Of a DNA stretch of 64,000 nucleotides, positions 18,258 to 26,756 are shown piece by piece (position 1 is the stretch's first letter; each line of letters opens with the position of its first letter). The stretch comes from Streptomyces sp. NRRL F-5123 (GTDB lineage: Bacteria; Actinomycetota; Actinomycetes; Streptomycetales; Streptomycetaceae), in contig NZ_JOHY01000045.1 of NCBI RefSeq assembly GCF_000721495.1, forward strand, positions 1 to 64,000, read 5' to 3'. The notes beneath the pieces were generated by a model that was given only the letters and a program-made list of their open reading frames with translations, was not told where the DNA came from and made no database searches. The position numbers and the translations under genes were made by a program.

Positions 18258-19223
18258 GTGAGTTCGACGGCACGGCTCGACCGACCGGTATCGGCGATCC
18301 CGACCCGCAAGCCACGCAAGCCCCTGCCCACCAAGGGTGTCGCCGACCGGACCGCCGGATACATCTTCCTGCTGCCCTGGTTCGCCGGCCTGGCGATCTT
18401 CACCGTCGGGCCGCTGGTCTACTCGCTGTACCTGTCGTTCACCGACTACGACCTGCTGGACCCGCCCAAGTGGGCGGGTCTGGCGAACTACCGGCAGATG
18501 TTCACCACCGACCCGCGCTTCTTCCACGCCGTGCGCGTCACGCTGGAGTACGTGGTCGTGGTGACGCCGGTCAAACTCGGGCTGGGACTCGCGGTGGCGC
18601 TGCTGCTCAACCGCAGGCGGCGCGGCGTCGGCGTCTACCGCTCGCTGTTCTACCTGCCCTCGCTGCTGGGCACGAGCGTCGCGGTGGCACTGGTGTGGCG
18701 CTCGATGTTCGCGCAAGGCGGCGCCGTCTCCGACGGCTTGGCCTCGCTGGGGCTGCCGAAGACCGACTTCGTCAACAACCCGACGTGGTCGCTGCCGGCC
18801 ATCATCCTGCTGTCCTGCTGGCAGTTCGGCGCCCCGATGGTGATCTTCCTGGCCGGCCTGAAGCAGATCCCAGCGGAGCTGTACGACGCCGCCGACGTCG
18901 ACGGCGCCGGCAAGTGGCAGCGGTTCTGGCACGTCACCGTGCCGCTGCTGTCCCCGGTGATCTTCTTCAACCTGCTGCTGGAGACCATCAACTCCTTCCA
19001 GGCCTTCACCCCGGCGTTCATCGTCAGCGGCGGCACCGGCGGCCCGGCGGACTCCACGCTCTTCTACACGCTGTACCTCTACCAGACCGGCTTCAACGAC
19101 TTCCGCTTCGGCTACGCGTCGGCCATGGCGTGGGTGCTGCTCGCCGCGGTCGGCATCGTCACCGCCATGATGTTCCGCCTGTCGCGGGCGTGGGTCTTCT
19201 ACGGGGACGGAGGCAACCGATGA
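18258..19223 (+). CDS. Sugar ABC transporter permease (MalF type)
   Basis: This 321-residue inner membrane protein has six predicted membrane spans and the EAA loop (about 205-235, LYDAADVDGAGKWQRFWHVTVPLL) that contacts the ATPase. The GTG at 18258 is preceded by a strong GGAGGAAG. It overlaps the next permease by four bases (ATGA). With its partner it forms the channel for sugars captured by the upstream binding protein. Confidence 0.92.
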   Translation: MSSTARLDRPVSAIPTRKPRKPLPTKGVADRTAGYIFLLPWFAGLAIFTVGPLVYSLYLSFTDYDLLDPPKWAGLANYRQMFTTDPRFFHAVRVTLEYVVVVTPVKLGLGLAVALLLNRRRRGVGVYRSLFYLPSLLGTSVAVALVWRSMFAQGGAVSDGLASLGLPKTDFVNNPTWSLPAIILLSCWQFGAPMVIFLAGLKQIPAELYDAADVDGAGKWQRFWHVTVPLLSPVIFFNLLLETINSFQAFTPAFIVSGGTGGPADSTLFYTLYLYQTGFNDFRFGYASAMAWVLLAAVGIVTAMMFRLSRAWVFYGDGGNR

Positions 19224-20098
19224 GCGACCGCGCTCTCACCGCCGCAGCCGGGCCGCGGGCCGGCGGCGGCACGTACCGGGCCGTACTGTGGCACGTGGTG
19301 GTCATCGCGATCGTGCTCGTGGTGATCTACCCGGTGCTGTGGATGCTGGGCACCTCGTTCAAGCCCGCGACCGAGATCGTCACCTCCAACCGCCCCTGGC
19401 CGCTGCACTGGACGGCCGGCAACTTCCCCGACGGCTGGCACGCCAACCCCGGGGTGACCTTCGGCCGGTTCTTCACCAACTCCCTGGTGATCTCCGCCCT
19501 TGCCGTGGTCGGCACGCTGCTGTCCTGCTCGCTCGCCGCGTACGCCTTCAGCCGGCTGGAGTTCCGCGGGCGCTCGGTGATGTTCGCCGGCATGGTCGTG
19601 ACGATCCTGCTGCCCTACCACGTGCTGATCGTCCCGCAGTACGCGATCTTCAAGCGGTTCGGATGGATCAACACCGACCTGCCGCTCGTCGCCCCGAAGT
19701 TCCTGGCCACCGAGGCGTTCTTCATCTTCCTCATGGTCCAGTTCATGCGCGGCATCCCGAAGGAGATCGACGAGGCCGCCCGCCTCGACGGCTGCGGTCC
19801 CTACCGCACCTTCCTCCACGTCGTGCTGCCGCTGACCCGGCCCGCGCTCATCACCAGCGCGATCTTCAGCTTCATCTGGACCTGGAACGACTTCTTCACA
19901 CAGCTGGTCTACCTCAACGACACCGACAAGTTCACCGTGCCGATCGGCCTTTCGCTGTTCGTCGACCAGACCGGTATGACCTCCTACGGCCCCATGATGG
20001 CCATGTCGGTGCTGGCCCTCGCGCCGGTCTTCCTCTTCTTCCTCGCCTTCCAACGGCTCCTGGTGGACGGCGCCACCTCCAGCGGACTGAAGGGCTGA
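19220..20098 (+). CDS. Sugar ABC transporter permease (MalG type)
   Basis: This 292-residue membrane protein is the second channel subunit, with the EAA loop IDEAARLDGCGPYRTFLHVVLPLTRPAL at about residues 190-220. It starts at an ATG overlapping the stop of the first permease, so the pair is translated as a unit. The DUF624-like gene follows after five bases. Confidence 0.92.
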   Translation: MSDRALTAAAGPRAGGGTYRAVLWHVVVIAIVLVVIYPVLWMLGTSFKPATEIVTSNRPWPLHWTAGNFPDGWHANPGVTFGRFFTNSLVISALAVVGTLLSCSLAAYAFSRLEFRGRSVMFAGMVVTILLPYHVLIVPQYAIFKRFGWINTDLPLVAPKFLATEAFFIFLMVQFMRGIPKEIDEAARLDGCGPYRTFLHVVLPLTRPALITSAIFSFIWTWNDFFTQLVYLNDTDKFTVPIGLSLFVDQTGMTSYGPMMAMSVLALAPVFLFFLAFQRLLVDGATSSGLKG

Positions 20099-20103
20099 CC
20101 ACG

Positions 20104-20751
20104 ATGCCCGCACACCCCACCCCCGGCGGTCAGGCGGCCGCCGCCCGGCGGTTCGGACCCGTCCTGAGCGCCGAGCGCACCGAGCAGGTGCGCACGGCCG
20201 CCGAGACCATGGCCGTCGGCGCGCTCTTCCTGCTCTTCTCGCTGCCTCTGGTCACCGTCGGCGCCGCCTGGTGCGCGGCCGCCGAGGTCGTCGCCGGCTG
20301 GCACGAGGAGCGCGAGGCGCCGCTGCTGCGGACCTTCGCCTGCGTGGTGCGCCGCGACCTGCGCAGCGGCCTCGCCCTCCAGGGCACCGTCCTCGCCGTC
20401 CTCGCCGCGACCTGGCTGGAGGTGCACACGGTGCTGAACTCCCGCATCCCGGGCCGCCCGGTGGAGGCCGCGGCCCTGGCGGTGCTGGGCGCGGCGGCCG
20501 TCGCGCTCGCGCTGCTGGCCGCAGCCTGCCGGGCCGCCGACCGCACCCCGTGGGCGCCCGCGCTGCGCACGGCGGTACGGCTCGCGGGCGCGGCCCCGGG
20601 CACGCTGCCGCTCGTCGTCACCGCGCTGGCCTGCGTGGCCGCGCTGGTCGCCACGATCCCCGCCTTCGCGGGCTTCATGGCGGGACCGCTCGCCTACGCG
20701 GTGTCCGTGGCCGCGGTCCGCGCCACCCGGCGCACCGGGGCCGCCCGATGA
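20104..20751 (+). CDS. YesL-like (DUF624) membrane protein
   Basis: This 215-residue protein has about five hydrophobic segments, starting with VGALFLLFSLPLVTVGAAWCAA. That pattern and the position after two sugar permeases resemble YesL (DUF624), which in Bacillus subtilis lies in the rhamnogalacturonan (yes) locus. Its exact role is not known; it is thought to assist carbohydrate transport. It overlaps the following oxidoreductase by four bases. Confidence 0.7.
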   Translation: MPAHPTPGGQAAAARRFGPVLSAERTEQVRTAAETMAVGALFLLFSLPLVTVGAAWCAAAEVVAGWHEEREAPLLRTFACVVRRDLRSGLALQGTVLAVLAATWLEVHTVLNSRIPGRPVEAAALAVLGAAAVALALLAAACRAADRTPWAPALRTAVRLAGAAPGTLPLVVTALACVAALVATIPAFAGFMAGPLAYAVSVAAVRATRRTGAAR

Positions 20752-21851
20752 GCGCCCCGGTCAGGGCCGCCCTCGTCGGCACGGGCGCCATCGCCCGGCA
20801 CGCCCACCTCCCCGCGCTGCGCGCGCTCGGCGACGAGGCCGACGTGGTCGCCGCCTTCGACATCGACGAGCAGGCCGTACGCGCCTTCTGCGCGGACGGC
20901 GGCGTGCCGCACGCGTACACCGACCTCGACCTGATGCTCGCCGAGCAGCGGCCCGGCCTGGTCGTCATCTGCACCCCGCCGGCCTTCCACCAGGAGCAGA
21001 CCACCGCCGCGCTGCGGTCGGGCGCCTGGGTCTGGTGCGAGAAGCCGCCCTGCCGCTCGCTCGCCGAGTACGACGCCATGCGGGCCGCCGAGGGCGAGCC
21101 CGGCGGCCCGTACGCCGCCATCGTCTTCCAGCACCGCTTCGGCTCCTCCGCGGCGCACGTGCGCGAGCTGATCGCCGGCGGCGCGGTAGGCCGCCCGCTG
21201 GTCGCGCACTGCCAGACCACCTGGTACCGCGACGCTGCCTACTACGCCCCGCCCGGCCGCGGCACCTGGGCCGTCGAGGGCGGCGGCACCACGATGGGCC
21301 ACGGCATCCACCAGATCGACCTGATGCTCGAACTCCTCGGCCCCTGGGCCGAGGTGCGCGCCATGGCAGGCACCCTGGTGCACGGCACCGAGACCGAGGA
21401 CGTCTCCACCGCGCTGGTCCGTTTCGCCTCCGGCGCCCTCGCCACGGTCGTCAACAGCGCCGTCAGCCCCGACCAGGTGAGCCGGATCCGCATCGACTGT
21501 GCGCGCGCCACCCTCGAACTGACCCACCTCTACGGCTACTCCGCCGCCGACTGGCGCATCACCCCCGCCCCCGGCGTCGCCCCCGAGGAGGCCGCCGCCT
21601 GGCGGGACATGGGCGACGACGTCCCCAGCTCGCACCTGGCGCAACTGCGCGCGCTGACCGCCGACCTGAGGGCCGGGCGCCGCCCGCGCGCCAGCGGCGC
21701 CGACGGCCGCACCAGCCTCGAACTGGTCGCCGCCCTCTACAAGTCGGCCCGCACCGGCGCCACCGTCGAAGCCGGCGCGATCGCCCCCGGCGACCCGTTC
21801 TACACCTCGCCCGGCGGCGTGCCGGGCCCGCGGAAGGAGCCGGCCTCGTGA
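20748..21851 (+). CDS. Gfo/Idh/MocA family oxidoreductase
   Basis: This 367-residue protein has an N-terminal Rossmann fold with the dinucleotide loop VGTGAIARHAHLPAL and the catalytic lysine motif CEKPPC at about residue 97. The C-terminal alpha/beta domain contains GGGTTMGHGIHQIDLML. Family members are NAD(P)-dependent sugar or cyclitol dehydrogenases. In this operon it probably acts on a pectin-derived monosaccharide, but the substrate is not visible from sequence. It overlaps both neighbours by four bases. Confidence 0.88.
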   Translation: MSAPVRAALVGTGAIARHAHLPALRALGDEADVVAAFDIDEQAVRAFCADGGVPHAYTDLDLMLAEQRPGLVVICTPPAFHQEQTTAALRSGAWVWCEKPPCRSLAEYDAMRAAEGEPGGPYAAIVFQHRFGSSAAHVRELIAGGAVGRPLVAHCQTTWYRDAAYYAPPGRGTWAVEGGGTTMGHGIHQIDLMLELLGPWAEVRAMAGTLVHGTETEDVSTALVRFASGALATVVNSAVSPDQVSRIRIDCARATLELTHLYGYSAADWRITPAPGVAPEEAAAWRDMGDDVPSSHLAQLRALTADLRAGRRPRASGADGRTSLELVAALYKSARTGATVEAGAIAPGDPFYTSPGGVPGPRKEPAS

Positions 21852-22201
21852 CGGCCGCCGAACCCCCGCAGGAAGGCGCCCGGCGCCGTGTCTGCTTCCT
21901 GCTGAAGGTCCGCCAGGAGAAGCTGGCCGAATACCGGCAGCGGCATGCCGAGGTCTGGCCGGAGATGCGCGCGGCCCTCGCGGCGACCGGCTGGCACAAC
22001 TACTCGCTCTTCCTGCGCGACGACGGCCTGCTCGTCGGCTACCTGGAGACCGAGGACTTCGACCGCGCCCGCGCCGCGATGGACGCCACCGAGGTCAACG
22101 CGCGCTGGCAGCAGCAGATGGCCCCGTACTTCGAGGCGCTGGACGGCGCGGCGCCGGACGCCGCGATGGTCCCGCTCGCCGAGGTCTTCCACCTCGACTG
22201 A
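21848..22201 (+). CDS. rhaM: L-rhamnose mutarotase
   Basis: This 117-residue protein of the RhaM family interconverts alpha and beta L-rhamnose, supplying the anomer used by the isomerase. The active-site elements are visible as HAEVWPEM, TGWHNYSLFL and the conserved WQQQMAPYF near the C terminus. The GTG start overlaps the upstream stop (GTGA). Its presence shows that L-rhamnose is a true intermediate of this locus. Confidence 0.92.
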   Translation: MTAAEPPQEGARRRVCFLLKVRQEKLAEYRQRHAEVWPEMRAALAATGWHNYSLFLRDDGLLVGYLETEDFDRARAAMDATEVNARWQQQMAPYFEALDGAAPDAAMVPLAEVFHLD

Positions 22202-22306
22202 CCAGGCGCCCGCGGGCTCCGCACGCGGTGCTGTGCGCGTCCGCCCGTACGCCACGCGGTGGCCACTACTCTGTCGCTGTCCACGACATGGGAGACGACG
22301 TTAGCG

Positions 22307-23317
22307 ATGATCGGCATCAAGGACGTGGCCCGGGAGGCCGGCGTCTCCGTGGGGACCGTCTCCAATGTGATCAACCGGCCCGACCTGGTGTCCGAGGCCA
22401 CCCGGGACCGCGTGCTGTCGGTCATCAGCCGGCTCGGGTACGTCCGCAGCGAGTCCGCGCGGCAACTGCGGGCGGGCGCCAGCCGGATCGTGGCGCTGCT
22501 CGTCCTCGACATGGGCAACCCCTTCTTCGTCGACCTCGCCAGCGGCGCCGAGCGGGCGGCCCGCGAGGCGGGGCTGCGGGTCATGGTCTGCAACAGCGCG
22601 CAGGACGCCGCCGAGGAGGCCGACTACGTCGCCCTGTTCACCGAGCTGCGGGTGCGCGGCGTGCTCGTCACCCCCGCGGACCCGGCGGGCCGCAGCCTGG
22701 AGGTGCTGCGCCGGCAGAACATCCCGTACGTCCTCACCGACCGCGTCGCCTCCGACGCCGACGCGTGCTCGGTCTCCGTCGACGACGTGAACGGCGGCCG
22801 GCTCGCCGCCCAGCACCTCATCGACGCCGGGCACCGCTCGATCGTCTACGTCGGCGGCCTGGCCGACGTCCCGCAGGTGCGTGACCGGCGGGCCGGCGCG
22901 CTGGCCGCGCTCGCCGGCGCCGGGCTCCCGCCCACCGCGCTGGTGGACGTCACGACCGCCCGCCTCGACGTGGCCGCCGGCCGTGACGCCGGGGCCCGGC
23001 TGCTCGGGCTCGCGCCGCGGCCCGGCGCCGTCTTCTGCGCCAACGACCTGCTGACCCTCGGCGTGCTCCAGTCACTCTTCGACGCGGGCGTCAAGGTGCC
23101 CGACCAGACGGCGATCGTCGGCTACGACGACATCGAGTTCGCCGCCGCGGCTGCCGTGCCGCTCACCTCGGTCCGCCAGCCCGCCGCGGCCATGGGCCGG
23201 ATCGCCATGGAGCTTCTCGCCGAGGAGACCGCGCAGGCGGGCGTCCCGCACACCCACCGGCAGATCGTGCTCCAGCCCGAGCTGGTCGTCCGCAGCTCCA
23301 GCCTGCGCCGCGGCTGA
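22307..23317 (+). CDS. LacI-family transcriptional regulator of the rhamnose locus
   Basis: This 336-residue protein has an N-terminal LacI helix-turn-helix (IKDVAREAGVSVGTVSNVINRP) with hinge helix, and a periplasmic-binding-protein-like effector domain (about 60-336) including CANDLLTLGVLQ and IVGYDDIEF. The ATG at 22307 is used because family homology starts there and GGAG lies upstream at 22291. It probably represses the flanking operons through TGAAxCGxTTCA sites and responds to rhamnose or a derived sugar; the effector is inferred. Confidence 0.9.
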   Translation: MIGIKDVAREAGVSVGTVSNVINRPDLVSEATRDRVLSVISRLGYVRSESARQLRAGASRIVALLVLDMGNPFFVDLASGAERAAREAGLRVMVCNSAQDAAEEADYVALFTELRVRGVLVTPADPAGRSLEVLRRQNIPYVLTDRVASDADACSVSVDDVNGGRLAAQHLIDAGHRSIVYVGGLADVPQVRDRRAGALAALAGAGLPPTALVDVTTARLDVAAGRDAGARLLGLAPRPGAVFCANDLLTLGVLQSLFDAGVKVPDQTAIVGYDDIEFAAAAAVPLTSVRQPAAAMGRIAMELLAEETAQAGVPHTHRQIVLQPELVVRSSSLRRG

Positions 23318-23374
23318 CCCTCCGCCGCCCGCCCGCGCCCCACCCCCTCCGACCAGCTTCGATACCCCTCCGGT

Positions 23375-23392
23375 GATACCCCGAGGGGTATC
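23375..23392. promoter_or_regulatory. CsoR/CstR-type operator 1
   Basis: GATACCCC-GA-GGGGTATC is a perfect 8+8 inverted repeat. G-tract palindromes flanked by AT are the sites of CsoR-family repressors, including the persulfide sensor CstR. A third, single half-site GATACCCC lies at 23361-23368. Confidence 0.75.
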
Positions 23393-23409
23393 CGTGTACC
23401 GTGGAGGTA

Positions 23410-23423
23410 TACCCCGGGGGGTA
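23410..23423. promoter_or_regulatory. CsoR/CstR-type operator 2
   Basis: TACCCC-GG-GGGGTA is a perfect palindrome 35 bases after the first site and 22 bases before the cstB-like start. Two sites in tandem would allow tight repression. Confidence 0.75.
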
Positions 23424-23444
23424 AAGGGCGAAAGGAAGCACCTC

Positions 23445-24803
23445 TTGTTCTTCATCGAGACCATCGAGCTCAAGGGCCTCGGCAACCGGCACTACCTGGC
23501 CGGCGGCCGCTCGGCCGCCGTGGCGGTGGACCCGCCGCGCGACATCGACCAGGTGCTCGCGGCCGCCGCCCGGCGCGGCGTGCGCATCACGCACGTGGTC
23601 GAGACGCACCTGCACAACGACTACGTCAGCGGCGGCCTGGAGCTGGCCCGGGTGACGGGCGCCGCCTACCTCGTGCCCGAGGGGGCGCGGGTCGCCTTCC
23701 GCCGGGTGCCGGTGGCCGACGGCGACGAGATACGCATCGACGCGGGGCTCGGCCTGCGGGCCGTCGCCACCCCGGGGCACACCCCGCACCACACCGCGTA
23801 CGTCCTGCACGACGACGGAGCGCCGGTGGCCGCCTTCACCGGCGGCTCGCTGCTCATCGGCGCGGTCGGCCGCCCCGACCTGGTGGAGCCCCGGCTCACC
23901 GAGGGCCTGGCCCGCGCGCAGCACGCGTCCGTGCGGCGGCTCGCGGACGAGCTGCCCGACGAGGCGTCCGTGCTGCCCACCCACGGTTTCGGCAGCTTCT
24001 GCTCCTCCGCCCAGGCAGGCGGGGACGCCACCACCATCGGCCGGGAGAAGACCGTCAACCCGGCATTGACGGCTGACGTGGAGTCCTTCGTCACCCGCCT
24101 GCTCGCCGAGCTGGACGACACGCCCGCGTACTACGTCCACATGGCCCCGGTGAACGCCGCAGGGCCCGCTCCCGTGGACCTGACCCCGCCCGGCGTCGCC
24201 GGCGCGGGCGAGATCGCCGAGCGGCTCGCGGCGGGGGAGTGGGTCGTGGACCTGCGCAACCGCGTCGCCTTCGCCGAGGGCCACGTCGCCGGGACGTACA
24301 ACGTCGAGGCCGACGGCAAGCTCGCCACGTACCTCGCGTGGCTGATCCCGTGGGGCCGCCCCGTCACGCTGCTCGCCGGATCCCCCGAGCAGCTCGCCGC
24401 CGCCCAGCGCGAGCTCGTCCGGGTCGGCATCGACCGCCCCGCGGCCGCCGCGACCGGCACCCCGCGGGAGTGGGCCGCCGAAGGTGCCCCGCTCGCCTCC
24501 TTCCCGCGCGCATCCTTCCGCGACCTGGCCGCACGCGGCACGGAGGGCATCGTCGTCCTCGACGTGCGCCGCAGCGCCGAGCGCGCCGCCGGCCACCTCG
24601 CGGACTCCGTCCACATCCCGCTGCACGAGCTGAACGGACGGCTCGCCGAAGTCCCCGCGGGCACGGTGTGGGTCCACTGCGCCGGCGGTATGCGCGCCGC
24701 CATCGCCGCATCCCTGCTGGACGCCGCGGGCCGCTCCGTGGTGGCGGTGGACGACGCCTTCGACGCCGCCGTCGGCACCGGCCTCCCCCTCACCACGAAC
24801 TGA
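23445..24803 (+). CDS. CstB-like persulfide dioxygenase-sulfurtransferase (MBL + rhodanese domains)
   Basis: This 452-residue protein has an N-terminal metallo-beta-lactamase fold with the iron-binding motif THLHNDY (about residue 54) and HTPHHTAYVLH. A cysteine-less rhodanese-like domain follows (about 245-340), then an active C-terminal rhodanese with HCAGGMRA (Cys about 411). The length and three-domain order match CstB of Staphylococcus aureus, which oxidises persulfides and makes thiosulfate. The TTG at 23445 is the likely start, with AAAGGAAG upstream; residues before it would be encoded by operator sequence. Control by a CsoR/CstR repressor is inferred from the two operators. Confidence 0.87.
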   Translation: MFFIETIELKGLGNRHYLAGGRSAAVAVDPPRDIDQVLAAAARRGVRITHVVETHLHNDYVSGGLELARVTGAAYLVPEGARVAFRRVPVADGDEIRIDAGLGLRAVATPGHTPHHTAYVLHDDGAPVAAFTGGSLLIGAVGRPDLVEPRLTEGLARAQHASVRRLADELPDEASVLPTHGFGSFCSSAQAGGDATTIGREKTVNPALTADVESFVTRLLAELDDTPAYYVHMAPVNAAGPAPVDLTPPGVAGAGEIAERLAAGEWVVDLRNRVAFAEGHVAGTYNVEADGKLATYLAWLIPWGRPVTLLAGSPEQLAAAQRELVRVGIDRPAAAATGTPREWAAEGAPLASFPRASFRDLAARGTEGIVVLDVRRSAERAAGHLADSVHIPLHELNGRLAEVPAGTVWVHCAGGMRAAIAASLLDAAGRSVVAVDDAFDAAVGTGLPLTTN

Positions 24804-25354
24804 GCACGCGCTCGCTCACGGCACCCGTTCACGGCCTGGCGGCCGCTGCCGCCACGAGCGGTACGGCGCCGACTCCGGCGGCCTGCGGTAACGCCCTGCC
24901 GGGCGCGCGGCCGTCGCCGGCCGGGTCTCCCCGGCCGTTCCGGCCGCACACGGTGCCGGGCCGGTGCCCGTGACCTGGGTGACCGCCCGCAGGGTGCGCG
25001 CTCGTCGCGGGCCGGGTGCGTGCGGTGACCGCCCGCCGGGTGCGTGTCTGCCGCTGGCCAGGTGTCCGATGCCGCTCCGCCGCGTGCGCTGCGGAGGGCG
25101 CCGCTGACCTGCGGCGCCCACGTGCCGGGCGCCCTCGCCGGTGGCCGGGCAACCGGTCGCGCGCCGTGTGCCGGGCTGCTGCCCGCGACGTGGGCGACTG
25201 CCCGCCGGGTGCGTGCTCGCCGTGGGCCGTCTGCCCGCAGTCCCTTCCGCCGGGCGTGCGGCGGCCCCCGTTCCCGACAGGTGCCCGCCGCCCGCGACTC
25301 CCCTCCGACGTCCGAACCCCGGATCCCTCCACCACGACTCCCGTGAGGCTTGTG
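24804..25354. other. Intergenic stretch with degenerate GC-rich repeats
   Basis: About 550 bases lack a convincing gene. A motif GTGACCGCCCGCnGGGTGCG occurs at 24979 and 25025, and a related copy (GACTGCCCGCCGGGTGCGTG) at about 25195. Nearby segments reuse GCGTGCTCGCCG-type words. No terminator or promoter could be assigned with confidence. Confidence 0.45.
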
Positions 25355-25720
25355 ATGTTTCCCTTCCGCGGCGCTCCGCGCCGCGTCAGCGCCGACGAGG
25401 CCCGCCACCGCACCCTCGGCCCCGCCGCGCCCGCCGTCCTGGTGGACGTGCGGGAGCGGGCGGAGTGGGATGCGGGGCACGTGCCCGGCGCCGTGCACGC
25501 GGCGCTGTCCCGGCTGGTGGCCGGGGCGGCTCTGCCGGGTGCGGCCCAGGGGCGGCCGGTGGTGGTGATCTGCCGCAGCGGCCACCGCTCGCAGCAGGCG
25601 GCCCGGCTGCTCGCCGACCGCGGCGTGGACGCCGTGGACGTCAAGGGCGGCATGAAGGCGTGGGCCGCCGCCGGGCACGCGGTCGCAGGCCCGCACGGGA
25701 CGACCGGCACCGTGGCATGA
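25355..25720 (+). CDS. Single-domain rhodanese
   Basis: This 121-residue sulfurtransferase has the rhodanese signature VDVRERAEWDAGHVPGAVH and the active-site loop CRSGHRS (Cys about 72). It moves a sulfane sulfur atom between thiosulfate or persulfide and a thiol acceptor in the cytoplasm. The ATG at 25355 follows GAGG. Its stop overlaps the start of the TauE exporter (ATGA), so sulfur transfer and sulfite export are translated together. Confidence 0.9.
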   Translation: MFPFRGAPRRVSADEARHRTLGPAAPAVLVDVRERAEWDAGHVPGAVHAALSRLVAGAALPGAAQGRPVVVICRSGHRSQQAARLLADRGVDAVDVKGGMKAWAAAGHAVAGPHGTTGTVA

Positions 25721-26460
25721 CGGACCTCGTCCTGGCGCTCACCTCCGGCGCGGTCGTCGGCCTGGCCCTCGGCGGGCTGGGCGGCGGCGGCAGCGTGCTC
25801 GCGGTGCCCGCCCTCATCTACCTGCTCGGCTTCACCCCCGCCGACGCGACCACGGCGGCGCTCGTCATCGTCGCGCTCACGTCCGTCACCTCGCTCGCCG
25901 GGCACGCCCGGGAGGGCAACGTGGCCTGGCGGACCGGGCTGCTCTTCGCCGCCGCGGGCATCGTCCCCGCGGCGCTCGCCGGGGCCGCCGCGGGCCACCT
26001 GCCGCAGCGGGCGCTGACCGCGGCCTTCGCCGCCGTCGCGGTGCTCGCGGCGCTGCGCATGCTGCGCCCCGCGCCGCCCGCGCGCCCCGGCGCCGTGAAC
26101 CCCGCGCGGGCGGGCGCCGCGGGAGCCGGGCTCGGCGCGGTGACCGGTTTCCTCGGCGTGGGCGGCGGCTTCCTGGCCGTGCCGGTGCTGGTCGGCGTGC
26201 TGAAGGTGCCGATGCGGCGGGCGGTCGGCACCAGCCTGCTGGTGATCACCGTCAACTCGGTCGCCGCGCTCGCCGCCCGCTCAGGCAGCGGCTCGTCGCT
26301 GGACTGGGCGGCCGTGGCGCCCTTCACCGCCGCCGCGGTGCTCGGCGCGTGGGACGGCAAGCGGCTGGCGCGCAAAGCCACCGGCAGCACACTCCAGCGG
26401 CTCTTCGCCTGGGCGCTGCTCGCGGTCGCCGCGCTGATGCTCGTGGACGCCGTCCGGTGA
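25717..26460 (+). CDS. TauE/SafE-family sulfite or organosulfonate exporter
   Basis: This 247-residue membrane protein has about seven to eight hydrophobic spans. It shows the duplicated glycine-rich motif of the family, GLALGGLGGGGSVLAVPAL near the start and GFLGVGGGFLAVPVL in the middle. Family members export sulfite and related anions. Coupling to a rhodanese and proximity to the CstB-like gene match the Staphylococcus cst operon, which also contains tauE. Confidence 0.88.
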   Translation: MTDLVLALTSGAVVGLALGGLGGGGSVLAVPALIYLLGFTPADATTAALVIVALTSVTSLAGHAREGNVAWRTGLLFAAAGIVPAALAGAAAGHLPQRALTAAFAAVAVLAALRMLRPAPPARPGAVNPARAGAAGAGLGAVTGFLGVGGGFLAVPVLVGVLKVPMRRAVGTSLLVITVNSVAALAARSGSGSSLDWAAVAPFTAAAVLGAWDGKRLARKATGSTLQRLFAWALLAVAALMLVDAVR

Positions 26461-26664
26461 CCGGCGGCCGCGCCGGAGGTGCCGCCTGCGGTGGGTGCCG
26501 CGACCTTCCGCCGGCGGTGGGCCGGTCGTGCGGTCCTCGCCCCAGAGCTTCGCCTGGGAGGTGCCCCCACGCGCCCCTGACGGACGCCGCCCCGCGCCCC
26601 CGCGGTCGCCCCCGGACGCCGCCCGTGCGGGGCACGACCACCGCAGGGGGAAGGCCTCGGAAAC

Positions 26665-26678
26665 CTACCGGTCGGTAG
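26665..26678. promoter_or_regulatory. TetR-type palindrome
   Basis: CTACCG-GT-CGGTAG is an inverted repeat typical of TetR-family operators. It lies about 80 bases upstream of the rhodanese-DUF2892 gene. No TetR gene is in the window. Confidence 0.45.
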
Positions 26679-26756
26679 AAAGCTTCACGCTCCCGTACGA
26701 CTCCCGAAACAGAACCTGTTCTCGGGGCACTCTTGACCCCTTAGGATGCATGCACT

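Noticed and set aside
24180..24470. Loss of the active Cys in the middle rhodanese of the CstB-like protein as a defect
   Set aside because: The family normally has a cysteine-less rhodanese-like domain between the MBL domain and the active C-terminal rhodanese.
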